Of a stretch of DNA of 64,000 nt, positions 1 through 11,520 are shown piece after piece. The DNA comes from Vitellaria paradoxa (lineage: Eukaryota; Streptophyta; Magnoliopsida; Ericales; Sapotaceae), in NCBI GenBank assembly GCA_019916065.1, contig CM034243.1, positions 4,588,001 through 4,652,000 on the forward strand, read 5' to 3'. Each line of letters starts with the position of its first letter. The first letter of the stretch is position 1. The position numbers and the translations under genes are program-made. The notes beneath the pieces are model-generated. The model did no database searches. It was given only the letters and a program-made list of their open reading frames with translations, and had not been told where the DNA came from.

Positions 1-247
1 GTAAACTATAAATGAAATTACCATTTTATCCTTAATTTAACAGTTGTTTTTAATGATCAACTAATGGAATGACCGAATTGATACTTGACCAAAAGTGTAT
101 AGATTTGACTGTTACAATTGAAACGTGTGGGACCAACGTGATACTGAGAGTAAACTGTAGAGATATTTTTTATATTTTACCCTAGTATTAATTTATAAGG
201 ATCATTGATACGCTTTGTTCAAACGAACAATATAAAATTTGTACGAG
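1..247. other. Flanking intergenic DNA left of the first CACTA element
   Basis: AT-rich sequence with no open frame of useful length and no recognisable motif. The last three bases, GAG (245-247), form the left target-site duplication of the adjacent CACTA element. Confidence 0.5.
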
Positions 248-269
248 CACTACTGAAAAGGCCAGTATT

Positions 270-660
270 TGGCGGTCGCTAAAAATGAAAAAGCGGTCGC
301 TAAAAGTATTAGCGACGGCTTAGCGACCGACTCAAGCAAGTCGCTTTTGGGTCGTCACTAAAAAGTATTAGTGACCGCCAAAACAGTCACTAAGTTTTTT
401 GCAACGGCAGCTGCAACCGTTAGGAAAAAGACATCACCATATGAGCGACCGTCACTAATAGTGTATTTGCAGTCGCTGTTTCTATGATGCGAAAATACTT
501 GCAGATGGCGCCAGGTGGCACGAAGTATTAGCGACCGTTTTATTCCAAAGCGGATCGCAATTAGTTACCCAGGAAAACCAAGGCCATTTGGCACCATTTG
601 GCGATAAGAAATTAGCAACCGTTTTGGTGTATTAGCGACTGCTATAAGCGATCGCTAATA
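270..660. repeat. Left subterminal repeat array of CACTA copy 1
   Basis: Repeated TTAGCGACCGC / GCGGTCGCTAA words in both orientations, some degenerate (for example AGTGACCGCC), spaced by roughly 15-50 bp. Paired inverted copies can form hairpins. In the CACTA family such arrays bind the TNPA-like protein. That role is inferred here from position and pattern. Confidence 0.8.
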
Positions 661-1170
661 CATAGTTTGATATATTTTTTTATAAAATCTAATAATTTAT
701 TATAATTTATAAAATCTAATTATAAATCTTAATAATTTATTATAATAAAATCTCAATAATTGTTTTTACGAATCGAATCATTTAAATTATCTATTTAATA
801 ATTATTTATTTATAATAATTATTTATTAAATAGTTGCTAATTATTTATAATAACTATTATATTTTATTATTTATGTATAAATATTTATATTAAATTTTAT
901 TTAATTATATTTTATTAATTTGCACATGGAACTAAAGAAATTTTTCATAAAATCAATCAAAAAAACAAACATGGCTCCTAATTATGATTATATATACAAA
1001 CACAATATCAAATTAGATTACAATTAAAACAAAATTTTATTATATGTAAATGTTCAAAATATAAAAACTAAAATATATATAAATGTATTGATCAAAATAT
1101 ATACAAATGGATCTTAATCATCCTAATCCAGTCTAAGAGGGCCATCCGCCATCGTTCGAGTCCTATAATA

Positions 1171-1700
1171 GAATATTATAATATTATTATTTGACCTAAT
1201 TTTCGTATCGTATTCATATTGGATTAGACTGGACGCAAAAAAGATATTGGATTGGGCCCAAGCAAAATTAGGGGTTTACTTTTAATTAGTAATTAAACTA
1301 ATTAAATATTATTAATTAACTATTGCCACTTGTCTAATTAATTACTATATTATTGCGTAAGTTACCTAGAAACAATATTATAATATTATTATTTGACCTA
1401 ATTTTCTTATTGTATTCATATTGAATTAGACTGGGCGCAAGAAAAATATTGGATTCAGCCCAGGCAAGATTAGGGGTTTACTTTTAATTAGTAATTGAAC
1501 TAATTAAATATTATTAATTAACTACTGCTGCTTGTCTAATTAATTACTATATTATTATGTAAATTACCTAGAAACAACATTATAATATTATTTGACCTAA
1601 TTTTCTTATCGTATTCATATTGGAATGGACTGGGCTCAAGAAAGATATTGGATTGGGCCTGGGCAAAATTAAGGATTTAGTTTTGGATTGGGTCCAAGGA
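1171..1700. repeat. ~200-bp tandem repeat inside CACTA copy 1 (about 2.5 units)
   Basis: The phrase TTTGACCTAAT recurs at about 1190, 1392 and 1591 and is followed each time by a similar block containing TATTGGATT and TTAATTAGTAATT. The period is about 200 bp. I see no counterpart at the matching place in copy 2, so the repeat probably arose within this copy or its sublineage. Confidence 0.75.
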
Positions 1701-2339
1701 TTAGAGTTAATTATTATTATTTAAAAAAATAACACTTAAATAAACTAGCCGAAAATCAAATATACAACAAATAAAATAATACGATATAAATTAAAAAATT
1801 AACAATAGATATTACGAACAATTCAATATTTGCTCATTATACAATAAATCAAATTATAATTTCAAATAATAAAAGTATTTTCAATAATTTGAGTAACCAG
1901 CAATTATAATATTAATTGAAACAATCTAATTTGACCTAAATTAATTATATTATCAATATTTTAATTCGTTATTTAATATTTTAACTAATATTAATATTTA
2001 ATGAACCTAAAATATATAATTTAATATTGTTATTTACCTAATCTTACTTTTTTAGTATTATTGTTTAATTCAAAATATATAAATTAACAACAAATATTAC
2101 GATATTAATATTTTTTAGTATTATTGTTTCCTATTTATGCCACTTTTTATTTAATATTTTTCATAATATTAATAGTGAACGACAAAAATATATATAAATT
2201 ATCTAATAAGAATATTTTTAATAATTTCAATAAATCTAAACATTACGATATTAATTGAAGCAATTTAATTTTATACAAATTAATTATATTATTAATACGC
2301 TACTATATTATTGAATATTTTGACTAATATTAATATAAC

Positions 2340-4020
2340 TTAAATATTATTATTTACTTAATCTTAATGCTCCTATTATTATTGTCTAACATTATAAATA
2401 TCATAATATAACTTAATTTTCTTAAGGTAACGTTCATTAATTTAATTAATTTCAGTAAGGTAGTAACATTAATTAATCTCCTTAACGTAAGGTTAATTAA
2501 TTTTAATATCATAATATAATTGATTTATTTTAAAAATTTATAATATAATTTAATTTCATTATTAAGGTAACGTTAATTAATATTATTTTTCATGATTGTT
2601 TTAGTAAATGACAATAATATATTTAAATTATTTAATAAATTATATTATCTTATTAGAACTTAATTTTAATTTATATTTTTAATGAACCTACAATTTATAG
2701 TTTAATATTAATATTTACTTAATCTTAATATTTTTAATATTATTGTCTAACATTATAAATATCGTAATATAATTTAATTTTCCTAAAATAACGTTCATTA
2801 ATTTAATTAATTTTGGTAACGTAATAACATTAATTAATCTCCTTACTGTAATGTTAATTAATTTTAATATCATAATATAATTAATTTATTTTAAAAATTT
2901 ATAATATAATTTAATTTCAATACTAAGGTGACGTTAATTAATATTATTTTTCATGATTGTTTTAGTAAATGATAATAATATATTTAATTTATTTAATAAA
3001 TTATATTATCTTATTAGAACTTAATTTTAATTTATATTTTTAATGAATCTACAAGTTATAATTTAATATTAATATTCACCTAATCTTAATATTTTTAATA
3101 CTATTGTTTAACATTATAAATATCATAATATAATTAAATTCCCTAAGGTAACGTTCATTAATTTAATTAATTTCAGTGAGGCGCTAACATTAATTAATCT
3201 CCTTAACGTAATATTAATTAATTTTAATATCATAATGTAATTAATTTATTTTAAAATTTTATAATATAATTTAATTTCATTAAGGTAACGTTAATTAATA
3301 TTTTTTATGATTGTTTTAGTAAATGATAATAATATATCTAATTTATTTAATAAATTATATTATCTTATTAGAACTTAATTTTAATTTATATTTTTAATGA
3401 ATCTACAAGTTATAATTTAATATTAATATTCACCTAATCTTAATATTTTTAATATTATTGTTTAACATTATAAATATCATAATATAATTAAATTTTCCTA
3501 AGGTAACATTCATTAATTTAATTAATTTTAGTAAGGTAATAACATTAATTAATCTTCTTAACGTAATATTAATTAATTTTAATATCATAATGTAATTAAT
3601 TTATTTAAAAAATTTATAATATAATTTAATTTCATTAAGGTAACGTTAATTAATATTTTTTATGATTGTTTTAGTAAATGATAATAATATATACAAATTA
3701 TTTAATAAATTGTATTATCTTATTAGAACTTAATTTTAATTTATATTTTTAATGAACCTATAAGTTTTAATTTAATATTAATATTTACTTAATTTTCATA
3801 TTTTTGATATTATTGTCTAACATTATAAATATCATAATATAATTTAATTCCCTTACGATAAGTTAATTTATTATAGCTTAATTTTAATTTATATTTTTAA
3901 TGAACCTACAAGTTATAATTTAATATTAATATTTACTTAATTTTTATATTTTTAATATTATTGTCTAACATTATAAATATCATAATATAATTTAATTTCC
4001 TTACGGTAAGTTAATCAATT
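2340..4020. repeat. ~355-361-bp tandem repeat inside CACTA copy 1
   Basis: The phrase CATTATAAATATC recurs at about 2390, 2751, 3112, 3466, 3821 and 3969. The first five copies are spaced 361, 361, 354 and 355 bp, and the last is a truncated unit of about 148 bp. Each full unit also carries AAGGTAACGTTCATTAATTT-like and TTGTTTTAGTAAATGA segments. Copy 2 (around 9350-9900) shows about one inverted unit, so the array explains most of the size difference between the elements. Confidence 0.85.
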
Positions 4021-5089
4021 TATTTTTAAAAATTATACATTTATATATTTATAATTCCAAATATCTTACTTTAATATTGTTTATATTTAAAATTAATTTC
4101 TTAATTGTTTAATCATTACTTCAAAAGCAAATCATATTAAATATTATTTTTCATATTTTTATATTTTTAAATATGATAATTATTTCACTCAATGATAATA
4201 ATATATATAATTTATTAAAGTAAAATTATTTAATAAATTATATTTTCTTACAAAGAGCTAATTTCAATTCACATTTTTAAATTTAAAAAAAAAATAAAAA
4301 TTCACTCTTTTATAATTTCAAAAAATTATATTTCAATCAAAATATTTTTACTTTTTTTAATACTGATTTTTAATACTTAATTTTATTATTTTTAATACCT
4401 ACTTTAAATATTTAAATTTAAAAATAATTTTAAGCTTAATTTAATAAAACATTCGCTCCGTTATGATTTCAAATTTTTAGTTCAACAAAAAAAAAAAAAA
4501 AAAGAGTCCAAAATTATATTTCTCTTTTTAAAACTATGTTCATAATTATTTTAACTAATATTTTGACGCCTTTCACTCATACTTAATTAAAATTATTTTA
4601 TTATATTGCTTGTTACGTATTAATGGTATTTTCAATTTTCTAATCTAATAATAATTTTTAAATTTCAAAAAATTAAACATTCCTCATTAAAATTAAAAAC
4701 AGCAAAATAAAAAAAATTTAAAAAAATAGTAAAATAAAAAATTTAAAAAAATACATTACACAATAAAAAAAAAATTTGACAGCAACATCCAACATCAACA
4801 ACCAACATCTAACATCAAACAACCAACATCCAACTGCATATATATGAAATTATCAAATTAATGAGTAACTAAAATAAAATAAAAAAAGACAAACAATAAT
4901 ATATACATGCATGCATTGATGAATCATCAAACCCCAACCACAAAAAAAAAATATTTACATTAATCCAATAATAAATATGAAAAAATCAGAAAATAATAAA
5001 AATTATTCAAACTAAAAAAAAAATCAAACCTGATGGTGTGGTGGTGAGGCCTCCTCTTATACAAAAAAAAAAAATAGTGTGATAGGGAG

Positions 5090-5330
5090 CAAAAGAGAGA
5101 GAGAGAGAGAGAGAGAAACAAAGAGAAAGAGAGAGCAAGAGAGAGAGTAAAAGAGCTAGAAAGGGAGCATACTGGCGGCGGCGGCGGCGGCGGCGGCAGC
5201 TGCGGGCGTTCGGGCGATGGCAGATGGAGAAGCACAGAGGAAAGAGGGGCAAAGGGGAGAGAGGAAAAAGTGCAGGGAGGGAAAAGAAAAAGAGGGAGGG
5301 AGAGAGAGGCAAAAGAAAGGGGCGTTCTAC
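5090..5330 (-). promoter_or_regulatory. GC-rich and GA/CT-rich block next to the right end of CACTA copy 1
   Basis: A (GA)n stretch, eight to nine GGC units and a purine-rich tract sit directly inside the right subterminal repeats. On the minus strand this reads as a pyrimidine-rich, CCG-rich block like the 5' leader of many plant genes. Copy 2 has a matching block at 7735-7915. It may be the remnant leader of a transposon transcript. Short open frames here are low-complexity and not convincing proteins. Confidence 0.4.
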
Positions 5331-5339
5331 CCGATATAA

Positions 5340-5520
5340 GTGAGGTATTAGCGACCGCTTTAAGTGGTCGTTAATACTGTCGCCAAAAAGGCATTAGCAA
5401 CCGCTTTTAGCGGTTGCGCGAATTTTTCCGTCACCTAAAATTAGTGACGGCCATTAAAGCGACCACCTAAAGCGGTCGCTAATACACTTACAGCGACTGC
5501 CAAAAGCGGTAGCCCAAGTT
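5340..5520. repeat. Right subterminal repeat array of CACTA copy 1
   Basis: Dense copies of TTAGCGACCGC and GCGGTCGCTAA, several arranged as near-perfect palindromes. They mirror the left array and lead into the right terminus at 5553. Confidence 0.8.
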
Positions 5521-5584
5521 GTCCACTCGCCAATTGGCTAATCTCTAGTAGTGGAGTCACCAACTCAACTGTGATATGCTAATC

Positions 5585-5907
5585 AGTAATGCTATGCTTA
5601 CACTCGTGTTAATACCTCACCAATTTATACTAGTCATTACTGATAGTGCTCGATGTATTTGGTTCAAAATTATTATAGTCGCAAAAATGATGTCTTTTCT
5701 ACCTACTTTTTTTTCTTTTTAATGATTAAAATGACGTCGTTTTAACAACTGTAATGATTTTAAAGTAAATGTACTGGTCACTACGAATAGCACTGGTCAC
5801 TACGAATAGTGATCAGTATAAATTGACAGAATATAAACATGAGTGTAAGAACTTAAGTGTAAGAATATAACATGAGTGTAAGAACTTGGTGTAAGCATAG
5901 CATTATT
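5585..5907. mobile_element. Mutator-type MITE with 11-bp target duplication
   Basis: The left end AGTAATGCTATGCTTACAC and the complement of the right end AATAATGCTATGCTTACAC form an inverted repeat of about 19 bp with one mismatch. Further inverted similarity continues inward (ATTTATACT... against a complementary stretch near 5810-5825). An 11-bp direct repeat, ATATGCTAATC, flanks the element at 5574-5584 and 5908-5918. A 9-11 bp duplication is typical of Mutator-like elements. It has no coding capacity at 323 bp. It lies only about 20 bp from the right flank of CACTA copy 1. Confidence 0.82.
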
Positions 5908-5992
5908 ATATGCTAATCGAAATGATATGCAGTGGTGAGTGACATGTCGAGGCCCTTGTGAATATTTTTATCTCTCCAGTGAGTTACTGAGT

Positions 5993-5996
<4 letters not shown>

Positions 5997-6053
<57 letters not shown>

Positions 6054-6064
6054 TATGTATGTAT
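5997..6064. repeat. (TA)n/(TG TA)n microsatellite
   Basis: About 14 TA units followed by a GTAT tetranucleotide run. Confidence 0.9.
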
Positions 6065-6330
6065 TTAACTGGGGAGAAAAATATTATGTAATTTGAATTA
6101 CGTACGAAAGTTTCCATCAAGTCACATTAAATATACGGATTTAATTATTATAATTGAAAAATTATTACTTGACACAAGGTTTGTTGCAAAAATTCATTTA
6201 TATTAAAAGTAACTTTTCAAAAAAAAAAAATTATATTCCTTCAACCTTCGAGGCTTATCATGGAGATTCAATAAAGCTACATATCCATTCCATCGATCAC
6301 CATTAAAATTTTAGTTTCAACATATATTTA

Positions 6331-6945
6331 GAGTGTATTTGAAGTGATAAAAAGTAAGATAAAGTGAGATAAAAGAAAATAATTTGTAATTTGTATTGGA
6401 GTGTCTAGGATTCGATTAATTTTGTGCTGATTTGGCCGATCACACTTTCCGGCCACTCCTCTACGGTCAAACTATTAGGGTGAACTTCTAACCAGATTTC
6501 TTACAATAAGAGAAATATTGATTAGATAAAGTTTGGTAACTTGTTTTTGGTAAGGCATGCAGGGAGGAATTTTTCTAGCAGGTGTTTCTCTAAGTAATTT
6601 CTGCTTGCCCAATCTCTTTGTATTTTTAGTATTTATAGTTTCTCTCGCACGTGTTAGTTATGCTCAGTAATCATGAGTGATAATACGATAATGGCCTAGG
6701 CTGCGCAATATAGTTAGCGTAGATTTGACCGAGGTCGTAATTGGTAAAGGGTTTAGTCATACTTTTTTCTGACTCTTCATAAATGCAATAAGAAAGATAA
6801 CCGCTCTTTCACCTACCACACTATCTCCCTTTAATTGCACACCACATGTCTGATAAGATATATGCCATGTGTTATAATATTGCCCTCTACGTATAATAAA
6901 ATAAAAAATGAATAATTTTTAAAAATTTTCAGATATCTTCAAATA
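6331..6945 (+). mobile_element. Common ~150-bp AT-rich MITE, split by a later insertion
   Basis: GTATTTGAAGTGATAAAAAGT at the left and the AAAATAAAAAATGAATAATT stretch after 6891 are the two halves of a short MITE present many times in this window. The halves are separated by a 494-bp insertion at 6397-6890. Joining 6396 to 6895 restores the family pattern seen at 12125-12230. Confidence 0.65.
6397..6890. mobile_element. Candidate solo LTR nested in a MITE
   Basis: A 494-bp block of more balanced base composition interrupts the MITE. It is flanked by GTAT at 6393-6396 and 6891-6894; extending to 5 bp gives TGTAT against CGTAT. It begins TGGAGTGTC and ends CCTCTA(C). The TG start, length and near 5-bp duplication fit a solo LTR, but the end is not a canonical CA and no internal retroelement domain is present. 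A DNA transposon with weak termini remains possible. Confidence 0.45.
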
Positions 6946-7109
6946 TTATGACAGATCAAACGAAGTCTTAATAGCACACTCCACACTTGTACAAACTTTC
7001 GGACCATATATCAAAGGGTGTTTTCTTTTGCACAAAGGAATACAAATTTCTCATCAATTTGAATGCTTCGATTATTTTTTTATTTTTTTAAACAAACCAC
7101 AGATAAAGT

Positions 7110-7112
<3 letters not shown>

Positions 7113-7189
<77 letters not shown>

Positions 7190-7190
7190 A
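7113..7190. repeat. (TA)n microsatellite
   Basis: About 30 uninterrupted TA units ending in a short TATG run. Open frames spanning it are low-complexity artefacts. Confidence 0.95.
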
Positions 7191-7564
7191 TTTTAAGGAG
7201 TGTGTATATGTTTCAAAGAGACAAGTGCCCCTCCGACCATCATCATCTATCACAAAAAAAGGGACATTAAATATGCATATATAACTCTATATTTCGTGAC
7301 AAGGACAAACCGAGGACAAAGGTTGTCCCGAGATTTAACTCTGCCAATCCGGCCCAAATTTTTTTTTTAAGTTTAAAAATTATTTTTTTTTAAATTTAAC
7401 CTATCTTAAATTTTGGTAATCTATCCCATTTTACCTTTAAACTCCTTTCTTTAAACTCTTTTGTTCAGCCTAAATATTTTGTAATTCAATTCATTCTGTC
7501 TTTAAAACTTCTGTTCAGACTAAATATCACCACTAGAAATTGGGCGATTGGCGAGTGGAGAACT

Positions 7565-7705
7565 CGGGCGACCGCTTTAAGCGGTCGCTACAAGAATATT
7601 AGCGACCGCTTTAGGCGGTCGCTTTAATTGCCGTCGCTAATCCCGTACGGCAAGGTATCGATGACAAGAAAATTCGCGCGACCGCTTTTAGCGGTCGCTG
7701 ATGCG
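7565..7705. repeat. Left subterminal repeat array of CACTA copy 2
   Basis: Four or more palindromic units of the form GCGACCGCTTTAAGCGGTCGC. These are the cleanest examples of the family motif in the window. Confidence 0.82.
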
Positions 7706-7734
7706 TTAATTATATCGGGCAGAACGCCCATCCT

Positions 7735-7915
7735 TTTTTCCTCTCCCTCCCTCCCTCTTTTTTTTCTCCCTCCCCCGCGCTCTCTCATCTCTCCCCCCGC
7801 CCCCCGCTGCCATTGCCGGAAGTCCACTGCCGTCGCCGGAAGTCCCTTGCCGTCGTCGCCGTAATGCTCTCCCTCTCTAGCTCTCTCTCTTTCTCTCTCT
7901 CTCTCTCTCTTGCTT
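7735..7915 (+). promoter_or_regulatory. Pyrimidine-rich, CCG-rich block of CACTA copy 2
   Basis: Long CT tracts surround a short GC-rich stretch with repeated GCCGGAAGTCC (about 7814-7845). The block is the counterpart of 5090-5330 in copy 1. It resembles a plant gene leader and may mark the start of a lost transposon transcript. This is inference from composition only. Confidence 0.35.
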
Positions 7916-10634
7916 CATCTCTCTCTAATAAACACTAATTTTTTTTTGTGTATTAGAGTTTTTTTGGAGGTTGACCACCGCCACACTAGGTTTGGATTTT
8001 TTTTAGTTTGAATTTTTTTTATTTTCTGTATTTTTCATGTTTATTATTGGATAAATGTAAATAATTTTTTTTTGTTTTTGTGGTTGGGGGTTTGATGATT
8101 ATCCACGCATGCATGCATATATTATTGTTTGTTTATTTTTTTTTATTTTAGTTACTCATTAACTTGTTTATTTCATATATATGCTGTTGATTGGGATTTT
8201 TTTTGAATTGTTGGTTGTGGATTGTAATATTGTTGCAGTGATGTTGTCAAAATTTTTTTTTACTGTGTAATGTTTTTTTCTGTTTTTTTATTTGCTGTTT
8301 TTTTTTCTCTTTTTTTTATTTGCTATTTTTTAAAATTTTTTTAATTCTTCTGTTTTTTAATTTTATTTTATAAAAATTGTATGTTGGAAAAAAAAAAGAG
8401 ATTTTAGAAGAAAAATTTAGTGAATGGGAAAAATTTTTGTGTTTTGTGCGGTGAGTAAAAAATTTAAATTTTATTATCTCGTAATTTGTATTTGTAAAAA
8501 TTTATAAAATTTTGTACTATTTTGCTGTACTCCAAAAGTTGCCAGTACAGACGATAAAATTAAATGATTTGGGGGAGTTATGTAAATTTCAAGATTTGCA
8601 AGTTATACCGTTAAATTAAAATTTAATGATTTAAATACATTCAAATTTTTTTAATTAAATAATATAACTGTATCTGTAATATTGAATTAAAATTCAATAA
8701 TTTTAAATCAATGTTACGTGATTAACATACCTGTCTCTTTTCACATATTATTTTAAAATTACAAATATAACCCCATAGATAACTTTAATTTTTGTGCTGG
8801 GCAAAATTGACTTTTTAAATACAAAAAAGCAAAAAAGCTATTTTGTTTAAGTTAGCTTATTTGTTACGGAACAAATCCTCGCGTCCCATGTCGCCTTCTT
8901 CCTATTCACCTTTACGAGGGTGCTGTTTGGGGTGAGAATTTTTTTATGTGAATTTTTCCAAGAAGAAAGGAATAAAAATTTTTAATTTTTAAATATATAA
9001 TTTAATAAATTAATAAATATAATAAAAATAAAATATATTTATTGATAAATTTGTTTTTTTAGTTTGTTTTTTTTATTAAATTAAGCTTAAAATTATTTAT
9101 AAATTTAAATATTTACAGTAGGTATTAAAAATTATAAAATTAAGTATTAAAAAAAGTAAGAATATTTTGATTGAAATATAATTTTTTGAAATTATAAAAG
9201 AGTGAATGCTTATTTTTTTTCTTAATTTAAGAATGTGAATTGAAATTAGCACTTTCTAAGAAAATATAATTCAAATTAGCTATTTCATTAAAAATATAAA
9301 TTAAAATTAAGTTCTAATAAGCTAATATAATTTATTAAATAATTTATACATATTATTATCATTTATTAAAACAATCATGAAAAATATTAATTAACGTGAC
9401 CTTAATGTAATTAAATTATATTATAAATTTTTAAAATAAATTAATTATATAATGATATTAAAATTAATTAACATTATGTTAATGAGATTAATTAATGTTA
9501 TTACGTTACCGAAATTAATTAAATTTCGGTAACTGTGAATTGAAATTAGCTCTTTGTAAGAAAATATAATTTATTAAATAATTTTACTTTAATAAATTAT
9601 ATATATTATTATAATTGAGTGAAATAATTATCATATTTAAAAATATAAAAACATAAAAAATAATATTTAATATGATTTGCTTTTGAAGTAATGATTAAAC
9701 AATTAAGAAATTAATTTTAAATATGATCAATATTAAAGTAAAATATTTAGAATTATAAATACATAAATGTATAATTTTTAAAGATAAATTGATTAACTTA
9801 CCTTACGAAAATTAAATTATATTATGATATTTATAATGTTAGACAATAATACTAAAAATATGAGAATTAATTAAATATTAATATTAAACTAAAACTTATT
9901 GGTTCACTAAAAATATAAATTAAAATTAAGTTAAGAAATTGTCATGGTTGGATTTTCTAACATTGGCTGTGCGACGTTTAGACTCAGTTATTAGACCAAA
10001 GTATAATAAAAATATAAAGTTTAATGTAAAAATAATATATAGTTTGAAAAAAGTATAAAAAATTAGTGAAAGTTGATAAATTTTTTAATAAATTAAATAC
10101 AATAAATTTTATTTTTCGTTACTATTACTCATTAAAATTTTATAAATTTATTTATTCATGTCTTTTTAATTATCACGTTCTAATTTCATTATTATTTCAT
10201 TGTAAGACCCGGACGATAGCGGATGGCCCTCTTGGACTGATTATGATCCATTTGTATATATTTTGATCAGTACATTTATATATATTTTTATTTTTGTATT
10301 TTAAACATTTGCATATAATAAAATTTTGTTTTAATTGTAATCTAATTTGATATTGTGTTTGTATATATAATCATAAGTAGGAGCTATGTTTTTTTTATTG
10401 ATTTTATGAAAAATTTCATTAATTCTATGTGCAAATTAATAAATTAAATTTAATATAAATATTTATACATAAATAATTAAATATAATAGTTATTATAAAT
10501 AATTAATAACTATTAAATAAATAATTATTATAAATAAATAATAAATTATTATTAAATAGATTTTTTAAATAATTTGATTTGTAAAAAAAATTATTGAGAT
10601 TTTATTATAATAAATTTAAATTAAAAAAAACAAT

Positions 10635-11055
10635 ACTAAGTATTAGCGACCGCTAAAAGCAGTCGCTAATACCCCAAATGGGTTGCTGCTTCCTTGGCGC
10701 CAAATGGCCATGGCTTCTGCGCGTAATTAAATGCGACCGCTGTTCTGTATTAGCGACCGCTACTTACGGTCGCTAATAATTCGCGCCTTTTTGCGGCAGC
10801 AGTAGCATCTTCGCGCCAAAAAAAACAGCAACCGCCTTGTAATTTTTAGTGACCGCTAGAAGCAGTCGCTAATTTCTTGACGTTTTTAACTTGAGCGATC
10901 GCAGGCGCGGTCGCAATTAATTTAGCGACCGCCTTGACAGTCGCTAATATTTTTTAGCGACGATTCAAATGCGACTCGCTTGACGTGATTACTAAGCCGT
11001 CACTAATACTTTTAGTGATTGTTATCTTTCTTTTAACGACTACTTTAGGTGGTCG
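10635..11055. repeat. Right subterminal repeat array of CACTA copy 2
   Basis: Many copies of TTAGCGACCGC and its complement, including degenerate forms such as AGTGACCGC and AGCGATCGC. Corresponds to 270-660 of copy 1 read in reverse. Confidence 0.8.
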
Positions 11056-11359
11056 TTAGTTCCACTCTTTCCAATAGTGTATTCTCCGTCCAACTCTGTT
11101 TAATGGTATATTAGGTACACGTGTATAGCAGGACCCATATAAATAACATAATATTTCAATGCATAAAGGCCTGTCTATATGCACAGGTGAGGCCACACAC
11201 ACGACCGTCCTTGTTAAACGTACAGGTCGATCAACCCCCCACTTTTGAGTCTCTGGTCCTCGTTCTTGAAATTTCTAAAATCTTCAGAAGATTCCGGGGC
11301 CTATGATTGCCGTCCATATGTATATATATATGCATACATATATATATATATATGTATGC

Positions 11360-11520
11360 ATGGATTAAGTGAAAAAAAAATTAAAAAATGATAAAAAAAT
11401 ATTGAAATTTTTTTAAAATTATTTATTTTTTATTTTATTATACGAATTACGAATTCACAATTTATCTCACTTTATCTCATTCTATCTTATTTTTTATCAC
11501 TCTAATTACATTCATAATAA
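11360..11520 (-). mobile_element. Copy of the common ~150-bp MITE
   Basis: Contains the family core TTATTTTTTATTTTATTATACGAATTACGAA followed by TTATCTCACTTTATCTCATT and ends near TTTTTATCACTC. The positions of key words match the copies at 21228-21388 and 25540-25695. Confidence 0.6.

Larger units (their letters stand above)
248..5553. mobile_element. Non-autonomous CACTA (EnSpm-like) DNA transposon, copy 1, 5.3 kb
   Basis: The left end begins CACTACTGAAAAGG and the right end, read on the minus strand, begins CACTACTAGAGATTAGCC. Both are CACTA-type termini. The element is bracketed by a perfect 3-bp duplication, GAG (245-247 and 5554-5556), which is the CACTA target-duplication length. Both ends (about 270-660 and 5340-5520) carry many copies of AGCGACCGC and its complement GCGGTCGCT, often as palindromes, as expected of subterminal transposase-binding repeats. 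The interior is very AT-rich and holds tandem repeats at 1171-1700 and 2340-4020. No TNPA- or TNPD-like transposase frame is visible, so mobility would depend on an autonomous relative. The interior matches copy 2 at 7528-11079 in inverted orientation. Confidence 0.88.
7528..11079. mobile_element. Non-autonomous CACTA (EnSpm-like) DNA transposon, copy 2, 3.55 kb
   Basis: The left end reads CACCACTAGAAATTGGGCG, and the right end read on the minus strand begins CACTATTGGAAAGAGTGG. A perfect 3-bp duplication, TAT, flanks it (7525-7527 and 11080-11082). AGCGACCGC/GCGGTCGCT arrays occupy 7565-7705 and 10635-11055. The left end with its following CT/CCG-rich block matches the right end of copy 1, and 10200-10420 matches about 950-1160 of copy 1 in reverse, so the two elements belong to one family in opposite orientation. 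The terminal C in place of T (CACCA) is a likely mutation. No transposase gene is visible. Confidence 0.85.

Noticed and set aside
270..5520. CRISPR-like look of the regularly repeated AGCGACCGC motif
   Set aside because: The units are short, in both orientations, irregularly spaced and confined to the ends of transposons in a plant genome. They are CACTA subterminal repeats.
7028..7284. Open frames of 73-80 codons
   Set aside because: They are mostly a translated (TA)n microsatellite (Tyr-Ile repeats).
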